A DNA stretch of 64,000 nt from NCBI GenBank assembly GCA_026419785.1, contig JAODTK010003743.1, positions 113,501 to 177,500 on the forward strand. Direction: 5' to 3'. Made by a program: the position numbers and the translations under genes. The DNA is from Sclerodactyla briareus. Taxonomy: Eukaryota > Echinodermata > Holothuroidea > Dendrochirotida > Sclerodactylidae. The notes below the pieces were generated by a model. It was not told where the DNA came from, did no database searches, and saw only the letters and a program-made list of their open reading frames with translations. Below, one piece after another: positions 51,239-63,249 of the stretch. Within the stretch, counting starts at the first letter, position 1. Every line of letters starts with the position of its first letter.

Positions 51239-51386
51239 TGCCTGTACGCACGACGTCTACCTTAGCGCGTACGTGAGATGGCTGCCCCGACCTCCCATCG
51301 GTCGCACGTGAACATCGAACTAGCAGTAGGTTTCCGCGAACTTCTCTTATAAAGAGCTGTGCCGCGCCGCGCGGGGCCCACTGTTT
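51239..51386 (+). repeat. Dispersed repeat, copy D
   Basis: CGCGTACGTGAGATGG, CGCACGTGAACATCGAA, TTTCCGCGAACTTCTC and TATAAAGAGCTGTGCC (51348) repeat the order of copy B. It runs straight into the tRNA-like segment that follows. Confidence 0.8.
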
Positions 51387-51460
51387 GGCGATTAGCTCGT
51401 CGGTACGCTCGGGGACTTAAGATCACTAGATTGCAGTTCGAATCCCAGTGAAGGCCGAGG
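51387..51460 (+). repeat. tRNA-like (SINE head) segment
   Basis: GGCGATTAGCTCGTCGGTAC has an A-box-like layout, and GCAGTTCGAATCCCAGTG about 40 bp later is a near-perfect B box. An acceptor stem does not close, so it is more likely a tRNA-derived repeat than a tRNA gene. Confidence 0.45.
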
Positions 51461-51779
51461 GCTTTTTTCCCCGCATTGCTGTTAGACAGGCAATGTCTCC
51501 CCTCCTCGAATTTTCCCGCTACCCACGTGTAAAAGCGGATATCTCTCTGCGAGGTAACGGAATAGGCGCGCCGCTGCGTTGGCTGCCAGGGGGTAGTACG
51601 GTCGTGAGCGAACGTGCACCCTGGGTGGTGCGGGCATGGTCTTCATCAGGTTACCGATGACCAGGGATTAGGGCGCTAGTCGTGTGAAGAGACTATAAGA
51701 CTATAAACCCGAATCTTAATCCTAATCTTAACCTTAATCTTAGCGAAAACAAGTACTTTGCTGGTACACCTTAGCGCAT

Positions 51780-51822
51780 CGACGGTGCGTATGTATGTAT
51801 GCATGTATGTATTTGTATGATA
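51780..51822 (+). repeat. (GTAT)n microsatellite
   Basis: Short TATG repeat after another CAAGTACTTTGCTGGTACAC word of the dispersed family. Confidence 0.8.
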
Positions 51823-51859
51823 ATTCACACTTCGAGGTTGATACTAGTTCAGGTTATAC

Positions 51860-52615
51860 AGATTATACCGCCAGACGTCAAGAATATCCTTTTACTTCAG
51901 TAAATTATTTCCCCATGAAAAAACTCGGGGATTTGGAGGAAGTGTACGAAAGTGCGCGACTGGTTGTGACTCAACAAGTCCGCCAATAGGGACATTATGT
52001 TCCTTCCTAGGAAAAGGGGAGGCCTTGGAATTCTTAGTCTGGTGACAATGTATGTTGCCAAACGGTTAGCCGTTTGTTAGAAATGCTGGATTCAGATGAT
52101 CAACAGATACGATTAAGTCCTAGATCTTCTTTCCACTCCACATGAAACGATGCATCTATCATGGTTGGACTGGTACTATTACCCCTGTTTTCGGCACATA
52201 TATGAATGATTAGTTTGGGAGGGTAATCAGGAGGTGTCGGGTGAAATGCCGAGGTCAATCTAGATGAGTTAAATGAGTTATGTATTCATGAACACCTCCA
52301 GCTGGAGCTCAATAACGACACCTATGCTATGGTGGCTGAATAGGATGGTGTCCAGCTAGTATTCCGCTTTCATAAGGCACTCTCAGTATATATAAAACAG
52401 ACCCATGTTGACGTTAGGGGTCAATAGACTCCGTGTCTGCAATCACAGGGGAGGATAATCAGAAAATGGTTACTTTTGTAACAACTCCTCAGACACGGTG
52501 TCTCATGCTATGAATGGCTGTATGCGTTTCCGCAGCTGTTATGTTTCTCGACATGACAGGATTGTGTCAATATTTGAAAATTATATTAGAAAAACACCCC
52601 TGATTATCAATTCAT
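51860..52615 (+). pseudogene. Non-LTR retrotransposon C terminus (R2/NeSL-like)
   Basis: The translated order is FTSVNYFPMKKLGDLEEV, a basic segment, then RKRGGLGILSL near 52012-52045 followed by LLEMLDSDDQQIRLS in another frame. At 52475-52605 it reads SSDTVSHAMNGC, then YVSRHDRIVSIFE and a stop. The G-G-L-G-x-x-S-L block, and a Cys/His group followed by R-H-D-x-I, are typical of polymerases of the R2/NeSL/Hero type, where a restriction-like endonuclease would come next. Frameshifts break it. The clade call is from motif memory only. Confidence 0.55.
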
Positions 52616-52619
52616 AACA

Positions 52620-54750
52620 ATAGAATCACCACTGGTGATTTGTTTGGCGGTCCCCCACATGTAGATTTCAATTGCATTGAGCATCGGGCCCAGATTTGCT
52701 GTGTGATCAGCGTACTATGAAATCACAAGTTTCGGAAATACCGGCCACTCAATGAAACTAATAACACTCGACACGGGATGCACTAAAATAGTAAAACTAT
52801 CGTCATCGGATTGGTAGCCCTTGCTGTGTCCTAAGCGAGTTGCCCTTGTAAAACGCTAGTTTTTTTTTTTTTTTTGCGAAATATATCAGCTTTAGTGCAT
52901 CGGCTCCTTCATGGCTGTTTGGCATGTCAACGTGTACGACTGGATCGGTTCTCCCAATTTATTCTCTCCATTTCCAAACAAGCGTTATATTGCATTGTAA
53001 ATGTATCCCCACGTATTGTATCTTGCCAACAATTCATTACTGTGGTAAATATGCATAAACAGTGAAACTATGTATCTATGTATGTATGTATGTATGTATG
53101 TATGTAGTATGTATGTATGTATGGATGTATGTATGTATGGATGTATGTATGTATGCCATCCTATGTGTCATGTACTTACTAGTGACTTGCCTGTTGATGA
53201 TTACTTCGTGATCTCTCCCATCCTTTCCAATACGAGCGATGCTGGCTGACCATGTCAGTATAAATAGAAAATATTCTCAATAGGATCGAACCCGATAGCG
53301 GAAGGGCGCGTCGATAACAATGGTATTTCAGACATACTATGGATACCCAACCGAGAAACCCGTACGATGGCCGGTGGCTCCACTGTGATAGCTATAATGT
53401 ATTCTGTTCTCGGAACAACTGTGAACAAAATGAACACATAATAAACCTCTCGTCGATGTATCGGTACTCCATTCAATACGCATGAGCTGAACGGACGTTT
53501 ACTGCTGCCCGATCCACGATTAATATTACGCTGTCGATCATCAACAGGATAACATGAGAAGAATTTGCAGATCCATGGGTTAGCTAGTTGAATTCACCAG
53601 TTTTTGTTTACGTAATCATTATTCTGGCTTGTGCTGTTTGTAATATGACCATCTAAGCGGAGCGCCACCCTCGTTCGGAATGTTCAAGACTTCTCAAACA
53701 GTAGACTCTCAAAGGCCTTTTCCCGCCTCAAAACGTTGAATTATCGTTTGTAGCATTTATCATTTTCACGCATCGGAATCCATTTCCATTTAAAGGGCTT
53801 TTGATATTTCTTGGAGGGGAGAGGAGGCTCCGTCCCTAGACCACCACAGAACCGCTTCTGAGAGCGCCTGGTCTAATTATTATTAACTAAATCTAATTAA
53901 TGGACAGGGACGAGTGAGTTCTTTCCGACGTTCAAGCAACCTAACCTCCCTCCCCCTGGTTGACCGTATCCTTCGACAGGAATAACTGTGCGCCGCTTCT
54001 CCCATGACAGGATCACCCCATGTCCACAAGGAATATTGAGTAAAATATCCGGCAGAAAATATAGATCAAATAGGCATGGTTGGAAATATAATTCCTTATC
54101 TGAATAAATATAATGTAAAAACTATTCGAATGAATGTTTTTAGGAATTGCATCCTTCAGAGAACTGAGTAGTATCGCGCAATAAGGACTCTTTTAACTTA
54201 TATTTATAAACGGGATTAGTTATTTCTTCCCAGAGATCGTGGGGACATCTCAAACCAATCGCTACGCCTATGTGGGTATTGCGATTAATTTTCCCGTGAG
54301 ATCCTCCGTCACCACTAATCCTTACAATAATCATCACCTTGGGTTTGGCGGCACCAATACATTTTGGCCAGGTCCGTGTTTTTTTTGCTCATTTAAAAGC
54401 AAAGTAGAAATGGGACTAAAACTAATGTTCCCCAATTGTTTCGGCCGTCTCTGACGACTAACGCCATCAAATCTAGCCCTGATTTCATGTTCATTTACTG
54501 CTCTGATTCATTCAATGTTCCTTGAACCTACACTTTCCATTCGATGGATGTTGTTGTCTCTTGTATCACCTGCTCCGATGAACACTCTCACTGATTGAAG
54601 GAATACGGTATGTTCACTTCAGAACATCCAGTTACCGACAACCATCCTGTCGGAAAACTCAAGTTAGAATTCCATAAGTGCGAATGTGGGGGTGCGGTAC
54701 TATACATGACAGGATTCATACGAGCCTGGACAGTTTAAAGTGTGCTCAGA
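52620..54750. other. Unassigned sequence
   Basis: A T run is at 52859-52875. A core of the hAT-related dispersed repeat (CCATCTAAGCGGAGCGCCACC) lies at 53649. Otherwise nothing is recognisable. Confidence 0.4.
53068..53156 (+). repeat. (TATG)n microsatellite
   Basis: About 90 bp of TATG with a few GGATG interruptions. Confidence 0.95.
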
Positions 54751-54759
54751 TGCTGTATT

Positions 54760-55509
54760 CGGATTGAGTGTATAGTGCGGTAGCTTAGGACCAGATTTGA
54801 GAAGGTGGGGACAAGCCGGATAAAAGCACCACATTTTTTCCACGTGGATATCCATTACCATAGCTTTAAATTTGATGGGGCAACATTCATCAAGGGGGCG
54901 GCAGGCGGCCCCATCTTGGAGTGCCAAGATGGTCGCAATGGAAACCTATAAATGTCAATATCTCGGCTTCGAAGCCACTTAGAAGGCCGATCTTGGTTTC
55001 AAATCATACATTTTCTGGGTCAAGGAATGCAATAAGGTATTTAGAATTTCATAGGTGACTATTTGGGTGGCCAATGCTAAATCAATCGTTCATTCTGGCA
55101 ATATATCTACACAACTCGGCCAACTTAATAAAACCCACGCAAACAATAAAAATCAATTAATAATTTACCAAAAACTACACCCCCAATGGAAGTTGTAGAA
55201 ATGGCTTATTTAAAAGAGGACATATTACCTTTCCAACGTATTCAGGTTATGGGGGCGATGTTTGTCAAAATTCTCAGAAAGCCTGAAATCAGTGACCTTT
55301 TAACCCTACCACAAAATTATTAACTCGGCCCATAACGGAACTGACCACCAACTTTCCGCAACCCTGGGCATAATCGTCTGCAGCAATCTGACAGTTTCCG
55401 GGCTATGGTATTTAGGGATATGGATTTATAAGGAAAAAACTAAAAAAAACGCCTTTTCGCGCTGTTTTGGGTAAAATGGTGGGGGAGGGGGGTCGCCTAA
55501 ATCCATATC
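54760..55509 (+). repeat. Left terminal inverted repeat (~750 bp)
   Basis: GCCGGATAAAAGCACCA, ATATCTCGGCTTC, GCAATATATCTACACAACTC, CGCAACCCTGGGCATAATCG and CCTAAATCCATATC appear in this order and, inverted, in reverse order in the right repeat. A perfect hairpin CCATCTTGG/CCAAGATGG lies at 54911-54932. ATATGGATTTA (about 55418) pairs with TAAATCCATAT at the inner end. Confidence 0.85.
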
Positions 55510-55719
55510 TTTTTTTTATTTTTTTATTTTAAAAGACATGCCTCACTGTCTGACAGACCATCCGTTTAAAACTGTAGAGAGGGCCCCACTAGCAAATCTC
55601 GGACAATTCATTGGATACGAACCCCTTTACATAGGTTGGTCCACACGCAACCAGGTCAAAGAAGTTGAACACTCAGCTATATGAGTTGGGCCTCAGTGTA
55701 AGCTATGATCGGGTTGTTA

Positions 55720-58700
55720 AAACTTGAGAGTCAGCTGGCTACTGCTGCCCGTTGAGACTTGTGAAGAATGGAGTTGTGTGTCCTTCTCCATCTACGTAAA
55801 GGCTCTCTTCACCGACCTTGATCATAACCCATCAAGTACCACAGCCGAAGGGTCCTTCGATGGCACAGGCATCAACTCTTTTCCCATTTCCCTTCATCCA
55901 TGTGGGAAAACACTTCCACTTGGAATAGGCAAGCCCTCGCCAGAAACAAGAAGAATCATCGGTTGGCCTGAAAACTTCACCACCGTGCCAGCAGTTGCAC
56001 TCATGAAGCCAATGTGCTGTTTCCCCAAACCACACGATTAGAGCTTGAGGGACACCTGGGTTGGAGCCACATATGAAAGAGAATGTTTGGTTCGAAGCAT
56101 CCCATCAAGCTGATCGAAAAGGAGCGCCTAGCAAGGGGGATACATTGTGGCCGGGCCAGCTTTCTTTCTACGCATCTCTACAGGACGTATCAGATGATTT
56201 ACACAGCCTCTCTCTCACAGCTCTTGCCATGTTCTGTGAAAGTCTGCTACGGCTTCCTGATCAAGCATGGGATGATGACAGCGCGAAGCCACACCGTTTC
56301 TGAATCCTACACAATCCCAGTAGGGCTGTAGATCACCACTGTACGCACTGGCCAAGTGTGTTCAGTGAAGTGCCTCAAACACATGGTGATTACAAGTGTG
56401 TTGTCATGTTTGGGGTCTTCATATGAAATGGCAATGTGGAAGACATATGGGGACTACTTGGGATCCTCTGGATTGACCACTGTACTGACGGCAGAGCATC
56501 ACAACCTCACTAGAACAAGAAAATGCCCACCAGTGACCGCTCGGCATTGTGATCTCAGAAGGTATGCCTTCTGGACATGGTGACTGAGGGACCACAAGAT
56601 GAGAACCCACAGAAGCTTGGAGACAAGATTTGCACCAGAGTCCAACATTTTTAGTACTGGGAATCCCACCTCCTTAACATGGACATTTTGCGTCTGATAT
56701 TGTGCGGGCCCACATAGAACAGTATTTCCCCCTATACGTTGGATTCAGTGAGGGCTCTTGTCCCCTGGTTCTTCGCCCTTGATCACCAGAAATATGCCAG
56801 TGGATCCTGTCACATCCGTGGACATGGAAAGTCTGCCCACATCCATTCAGGAGGAATTTGGAGAACATGGTCATTGGGTTGTTTCCAAGAACACAAACAG
56901 ATTCTCAAGCATACCGATAGACCAGGCTCATGAGCAGAATAACGATCCTGATGAGGGTTCTGGTGGTGAGTGGGACTCCTGAAAAAAGCCCTCAGCATTC
57001 AGAATTGGATGAGCGCAGAGCCCTGACAAGCATCGGGCCTCCTAAAGAGGTAGTACATTTCAGTAGTGCATTCAGAAGAATACAATAAACAACGAAACCA
57101 TGAAGAAGGAATGTCCTACCAGAGACTTTCAAGAGGCAAGGCACTAGCTCTGGTGCGATCATCAGTGGGATGACAATTCGTTCCTAGATTTAATACCGCC
57201 CGAACTTCTACTGCTGGGCACACGAATGTGATGACGAGTCTGTGGTCGAAGGCAGTCCGCACTATAGAATCAATTGGGCAGGATCAGTACAGCAAGTACA
57301 TAAGACAGTGATCAGCGACCTCACACGCTCCATTCACGATCCCATAAAAAATAACTCCTGCCACTCTTCCGATCCCAACACACAAGACCAATACCAAGCA
57401 GGCAGTCAGATCTCGAAAGCTGATGGATGATGTGGCATCTTCTCCCTTTATATATAGTTATTCAACACCGCGAAGGGGACATGGGTGCCTTCGTAAGCTG
57501 AAAACCGTCCTACCCTCCCTCTCTATCTGACAGAGGGAAACTACGGCTGGGAAAGAAGTCAGATCTGCTTCCTGTTCTGACACAGAAGACACAGCCGGAG
57601 CCCTCCAGGCGTTTTTGATGTCAAGTACTCGACGGTGCTGCTGTGGTGCCTTCCCTGTCCACCAACCACATTAAAACCGCATTCGACGAATATGCCAGTG
57701 GTGTTTTTGTTCACAACATCATGGCACACTTGGAGGAACTCTGGAGTTTTGTGTGGTCACATGGGATACCTACGTCACCAGCATAATGGAAATCATCAAG
57801 AAGAGGAAGCGGGGCAGGGGATACGAACGGAAGGTGGCTGGTCATAAACAATCTTCCAGGAAATTGGCCAGTTTCCTGCGTGACCCTATAACAAGCAAGA
57901 ACTATTTGCCTTCCTCTCCAGTAAGTATGCATCCACGGACTGCCAGATGCAACATGTCTTCATTACCGGTCCCCCCCCCTTTTTGGAAAGAGAGTGGTCG
58001 GCACGACACATCCTTCCATGCTGCAGCAACCATGGAGAGGCCGAACACCAGGATACTGATTCCCTGCTTGATTCCCTGGAGCATGGCTCTTCTATATACA
58101 TGCTTGGTACGCACATTGGATACGGATTTTGTTGTTATAAACCTCATCGGCAAGTTCCATGCCTTGCTCATCAAGTCTTCAGCAGCAGACCATCTGGGTC
58201 GCTTGGGCACTGGCAGAAACTACACATATCTTCATATAAAGTACCATCTGCAGCTCTGGGCAAAGACAAGTCCACAGCACTACCCCTGTTTCACTGTTAC
58301 ACAGGCTGTGACACAACCTCAGCATCCTGCGGGAAGGAGAGGAAGTCAGCATGGGAGGCTTGGAATTCCTACCCCGAGGTCATCGAGGCGTTCAACTACA
58401 TGGCAGCGAATCCGCACACTACCGTGACCATAGATGCAAAAACACTTGTCAACCTTGGAGCGCTACACAGTCCTCCTTTACGACAAGGCGAGTGATCTGG
58501 AATCTGTCAATGAAGCACGGAGAGAGTTGTTCTGCCAGAAGAACAAAACAATGGAACATATTCCACCAACTCAAGATTCCGGTGCGGCAGCACTCAAAGC
58601 GAGTTGTCAGGCTTGGATCTGGGCGATCATCTGAACTGGTCCAGCAGCCGACACCCAGTCAAAGGATGTGGGTGGACATTAAATAGAGACAACCAGGTGT

Positions 58701-58855
58701 GGCTCCTGTGTGGAGCATTCTACCGATGGCTTCGAAAGCCTGCAGTGCATGGTCAAGTTCGGTTGCGAAGCGCGAGTGACTGTGGTGCAAGGTCCTCATG
58801 CAAGAAGGCGCACTGGATACACAGAGCTTTGCAGTTGCAAATGTGACAGATAATT
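55720..58855 (+). pseudogene. Transposon gene: FEN/PIN-like nuclease motifs, Cys-rich tail
   Basis: Many stops and shifts break this reading frame, but conserved pieces follow one another: FGEHGHWVVSKNTNRFSS and AHEQNN with GSGG (56850-56970); TWDTYVTS, then a basic stretch R-K-V-A-G-H (57755-57850); GEAE near 58037; TCLVRTLDTDFVVI near 58119; LPLFHCYTGCDTTSA (GCDTTS at 58304-58321) and KSAWEAWNSYPEVIEAFNY (from about 58345); NEARRELFCQKNKTMEHIPP near 58510-58565; and a tail with ELCSCKC near 58835. Acidic residues in the order E-x-E, D-x-D, G-C-D, then G-K-x-x-K-x-A-W, recall the catalytic core and helix-hairpin segment of FEN1/XPG nucleases. That functional reading is my inference. The N-terminal third (55720-56800) is too damaged to interpret beyond a Cys/His scatter. 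Confidence 0.6.
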
Positions 58856-58893
58856 TAACAAAAACTGTGGGGATCGGGTGAGCGTTGTTGACT

Positions 58894-59645
58894 TATGGAT
58901 TTAGGGGACCCCCCTCCCACCTTTTTACCCAAAAATGCAGCAGAAAAGGCGTTTTTTTTTAAATGTTTTTCTCATAAATCCATATCCCCTCAATACCATG
59001 GCCGTGAAACTTGTGAGATTGCTGCAGACGATTATGCCCAGGGTTGCGGCAAGTTGGTGGCATTTCCTGTTTTATTTGGCAGAGTAATAATTTTGTGGAA
59101 CAGTGAAATTCAAGTCAAGCCAAAGGTCACTGACTTTTCATGCTTTCCTGAGAATTTGTCAAACATCGACCCGTGAATGAATACCGTTGGAAAGGTTATC
59201 TTGTTTTCTTAAAAAAAAGCCACTCTACAACTTCATGGGGGGGGGTAGTTTTTGTGTAAACATTAATTTTATTACATTTTTTGCGTGGGTTTTATTAAGA
59301 GCCGAGTTGTGTAGATATATTGCCGGAATGAACCGATTGATGTAGTATTGGCTCAAATAGTCACCTAGTGATATTTTAAATACCTTTATTGCATACCTTG
59401 ACCCAGAAAATGTATAATTTGAAACCAAGATTGGCCTTCTAAGTGGCTTGGAAGCCGAGATATTGAATTTATAGGTTTTAACATGGCGGCAATCTTGGAA
59501 ATCCAAGATGGCCGCCATCCGCCATTTTGATGAAGTGGCTCCCATCAAAAATTTAACGCTATGGTAATGGAGAGCATGTGAAAAAAATTGGTGCTTTTAT
59601 CCGGCATGTCCCCATCATCTTGGTAAGCTGCCTAACTATTAGAGA
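58894..59645 (-). repeat. Right terminal inverted repeat (~750 bp)
   Basis: This is the inverse of the left repeat. It carries a near-perfect hairpin at 59483-59518 (ATGGCGGCAATCTTGGA followed by TCCAAGATGGCCGCCAT), at the place where the left copy has its shorter hairpin. A poly-A run (59211) and a G run (59238) mark indels relative to the left copy. Confidence 0.85.
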
Positions 59646-59649
59646 TAGG

Positions 59650-62600
59650 GTTTGTGAAGGCAGAATTAATTCCAAACAGGATGGAGCGATCACCTTGTAG
59701 GCAAAATTACCCCTCTACTATTGGTGCCGCATCACCGCGAATAGAGTTATGGAATATAATCCAAACAACGTCCGTATATAGAGGCCGCCGCATTTCTATA
59801 GACTTCCCGCTTTACCATATTGTTTACTCGGTCCTATATCAACGTAAACTGCGATTTTCACTCCCTACCTCATATTACTCCGGCATATCGAAACCTACCT
59901 CCTTGCTTATGGGACACTCAAATTCGGGAGGCAGAAAATCCAGAGGGATATCATTTCAGTGAAATCTCCGCTGCGTACAAAACGCACACGGATTTCAAGC
60001 ATTCAATTAAGAAAACGTTTTTTATTCTCACGTTCACCTCAACTTTGCTAAACTATTCAGATGCATCCTGTCTCTTCCAATCCCCAGCCCTCTCTCAGCT
60101 TCGTATACCTAAATGTGGTATGATACCCCAGTGGTACTGGAATAATTACCTTGTCGGTAGGTAGCTCGGAACCCTTTGCTCCCTCTGTCCACGCCGTCAG
60201 TTTCCATCCTCACGGTCAGTGCATTAGACACAGAGAGATACCTTGTTGGAAAGCGAGCCAGAATGGACCATTACCACAGAAGGGTAGAATTGAGGCTTCA
60301 CCGTAATCAACCTGAATAAACGAGTAAACTCGTCTTAATGGACCATGCGTGAAAAATATATTGGTAGGTTTACGAGTAATGTTTGATTGGAGAAGAAAAA
60401 ATAGGATAAGGACAAGTTCAGGAGATATCCTGCAATTATTTGAAAAATGTTCAAAATGTCAATTTAAGGAATTAGTTACATGAGGAGAATCCAGTTGCAT
60501 TGTATTTACTTATTGAGTGAAAGGTATATACAAACACAATAATTATTTAATACTTCAATTGGTTATCAACACTTGGGGCCAAGATAGTTGCCCTTAGAAG
60601 GCCTATTACCAACACAATGAAATCAAATCAGATTTCAGGCTCGTTTAGGATGACTGGAATGAATGTGTAAACGATGCCTCAGTATTCAAGGCCATGCAAT
60701 AAGCCCCGGAACTTTAAATACAGATCAGGACCGTTCTTGGAGGTATTCACACTTTTGGACGGAACAGAATAATCTAGAAAGCTGTGCTACTCCTAATCGC
60801 AACAAGTTTGAGGCGATGAGTGGTAACATTCGTAGCCCGAATACGTCCGCAATTCAATATTGAATGTTCCGTACAGGGAACAGCATCCCATTTCTTTCCA
60901 AGTAGCTCTCCTAGAATGGCTCATTTAAGAAAAAAAAGATCCTGGTCCCCCTGTGATCATGTGATGACACCTGCATTCGTCACTTGCACTAGCGAACATA
61001 AATTGCAAACGGAAGACCATTTATCTAAATCCTTCCATATAAATTTGCTGCCGATATAGATGTACCGAGGGTGAATTTTTATAGCGCTATCGTTCGTACC
61101 GATCATTAAAATACCAATGCTTCAGTACTCAGTACAGGCGCTCAGTTTCTATCTAGCATGTGGACACTATAGTCGATTTGGATGACATTTCCGATTCTTT
61201 CCTGAAGCCTCCGAAGCAGCTGTGCCGAAGCTGCAAGGGGCAAACTGCATTCTTGGCCCGCTGACCCTCCGCAATTTTCGTGATAGGGATCTTGTATTCA
61301 GTCTTTAGTGATATTTCACCAGTTGTGGAATCCTAATTTCATGAAACATTCATTTGAGAACGTTCGAAGAATTGATATTCATTCAGACAGTATAAGAAGA
61401 AGGCGATATGTCCCTCATTCAAGATTCTGGAGTTGACGTCCCGCAGTGTGTTATTCATTCGAATATTTGTCTAAATGAAACTCGACCAGTAGTCGTTGTC
61501 TCAAGTCTCGGGTGTGCCTCAGGCGCGGATCCCGGATTCTGAGGGAAGAGGGTGTACCTTCGTCGGCCCCTCGGCAGACGTGCGAGCGTCGGAGGAGCCA
61601 AGCCCCGGCAGAGAGATTATGGTTTGGACTTCCCCCAAGAAATTTTGAATCCAAATGCGCTTTGATGCGATTTCCTAGCTTCTGGAAGGTTAATTTCCAT
61701 ATTCATCGAACATTTTATCGGAGTATTTGATTGATGAGATCATCAGAAGAAATGCCCAATTTATGCTCACAACATGCATGGACTGAGAAAAAATCTTCGA
61801 TTGCTAATATTCATTGTCTTTGTGATGTTATATAGTCAGGAGTAATTTCATTTCAAACACACACTTGGGAAATTCACAACGTTGAACTGCCGCGAGATAT
61901 TCCCCCCTGCAGTCTTGGGCTGATCCAATCGAAGAAGCTCCAATGGTTTTTCCTGTAACACGCAATACTCATCTGGGCTAGGGAATACATGTTCTGTTAA
62001 CCTACTGAAATGGCTTCAACAGGATCGTCACTGACTTGATTCAAAGTCAAGTAATCATGGTGAGGAACAAAATATTTCAGATACAGAATTACATATTGTT
62101 GATGCATCCATGTCACTAGACCCTGCCTCCGGGTAGAGGGTTCGCGAAATGCAGGCGTCCCGGATAGTTCTGTGCGCTCGACTGTGCGCTCAACACTTGT
62201 GATCATAGTGATAGTTCAACATATTTCATTTTCGTATTGTCGTAGAGATGCTGAAGTTTTTCTTGTTGCTAGTGATTCACCATTTGCCAGTGATGGTACG
62301 ATGTTCGTCGCCCAGTGACCTCAGTTTCACTAATGATGTCGCCGCAGATTCTGCCATCTTCGAACAGAACTGGAATTTTCATAATTCCTTGATGTCTTCC
62401 CTGTGATTTTTTTTTTAAATTTTCAATTAAACTCGCTGATAACAAAATCCACTTTATTGAGGGCAGTGGTCATATCCACCGCCGTACTTTGCAAACAAGA
62501 GCCAAAAACGTAATAGCACACTACGAAAGGCACAATGAATTGAACTCGTACATTCATTCCAGCTGCCTCTTTGATGTTTTTTTATATTTTTTTAATCCCA

Positions 62601-63100
62601 CCTGTTATTTCAATTCGTTTCAATGAAATCTATACAGTCCAGCAACAGCAAATATAAAGCCTCCGGGTCCGTCAAAAGCACTATGTTTTTTCTCTACCAA
62701 TCGCGTTTGGCACAGGGGTTCCTGCTTCGACTTGACCTTCTTGTATTCATTTCAATAGTTTTGCAGACATCCTAATCGACCGTCGCTTCCTCTGTCCTTT
62801 CAGTGAGGATTTGGAAAATAATTCGATCGTTCCACGAGGTAATCCATGCCGTGGACTTTAGGAACTTTAGATGAAAAGGCGAGTTCAACTGTGTGAAGCA
62901 CAACGAAAATATGAGGGTCTGTCATTCCCACTCCTTTCGGTTACATGTTTCGCCGCTTCTATGCAGACGACTCGGTTTGAAGGGGGACAATAATTGGGTA
63001 AAAAATTGTTAGCCTTGAAAAAGAGTGTGGGGACGGAGGTGTCGGATGTTCTCCCTGCTGGATCCGCGCGTAGAGGAGTGATTCATCCATAATTTCAGCA
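59650..63100. other. Unassigned sequence
   Basis: CAGGCGCGGATCCCGG at 61520 looks like a hAT-type end, and GGATCCGCGCGTAG at 63059 is roughly its inverse, but the flanks show no duplication. I see no gene here. Confidence 0.35.
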
Positions 63101-63109
63101 TTATAATAA

Positions 63110-63113
63110 TATC

Positions 63114-63144
<31 letters not shown>

Positions 63145-63149
63145 TAGAT

Positions 63150-63202
<53 letters not shown>

Positions 63203-63243
63203 ATATATATATATATATAGATATATATATATATATATATAAT
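63110..63243. repeat. (TA)n microsatellite
   Basis: About 130 bp of TA with several TAATATAT and GATATA interruptions. Confidence 0.95.
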
Positions 63244-63249
63244 ATTTCG

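Larger units (their letters stand above)
54760..59645 (+). mobile_element. Long-TIR DNA transposon carrying a nuclease-like gene
   Basis: Two inverted repeats of about 750 bp (54760-55509 and 58894-59645) enclose one broken plus-strand gene. The repeats align along their full length with indels and substitutions. The whole is about 4.9 kb. The gene product resembles a family I know only as uncharacterised, repeat-like proteins of marine animals with a G-C-D-T-x-S motif. No DDE/DDD transposase, helicase or reverse transcriptase motif was seen. Exact tips and target duplication could not be set: the match fades at about GTAGCTTA on the left and TAAGCTGCC on the right. Confidence 0.75.

Noticed and set aside
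61520..63072. Possible hAT element with GCGCGGATCC ends
   Set aside because: Ends match over only about ten bases and the flanking 8-mers (GTGTGCCT, AGGAGTGA) are unrelated.
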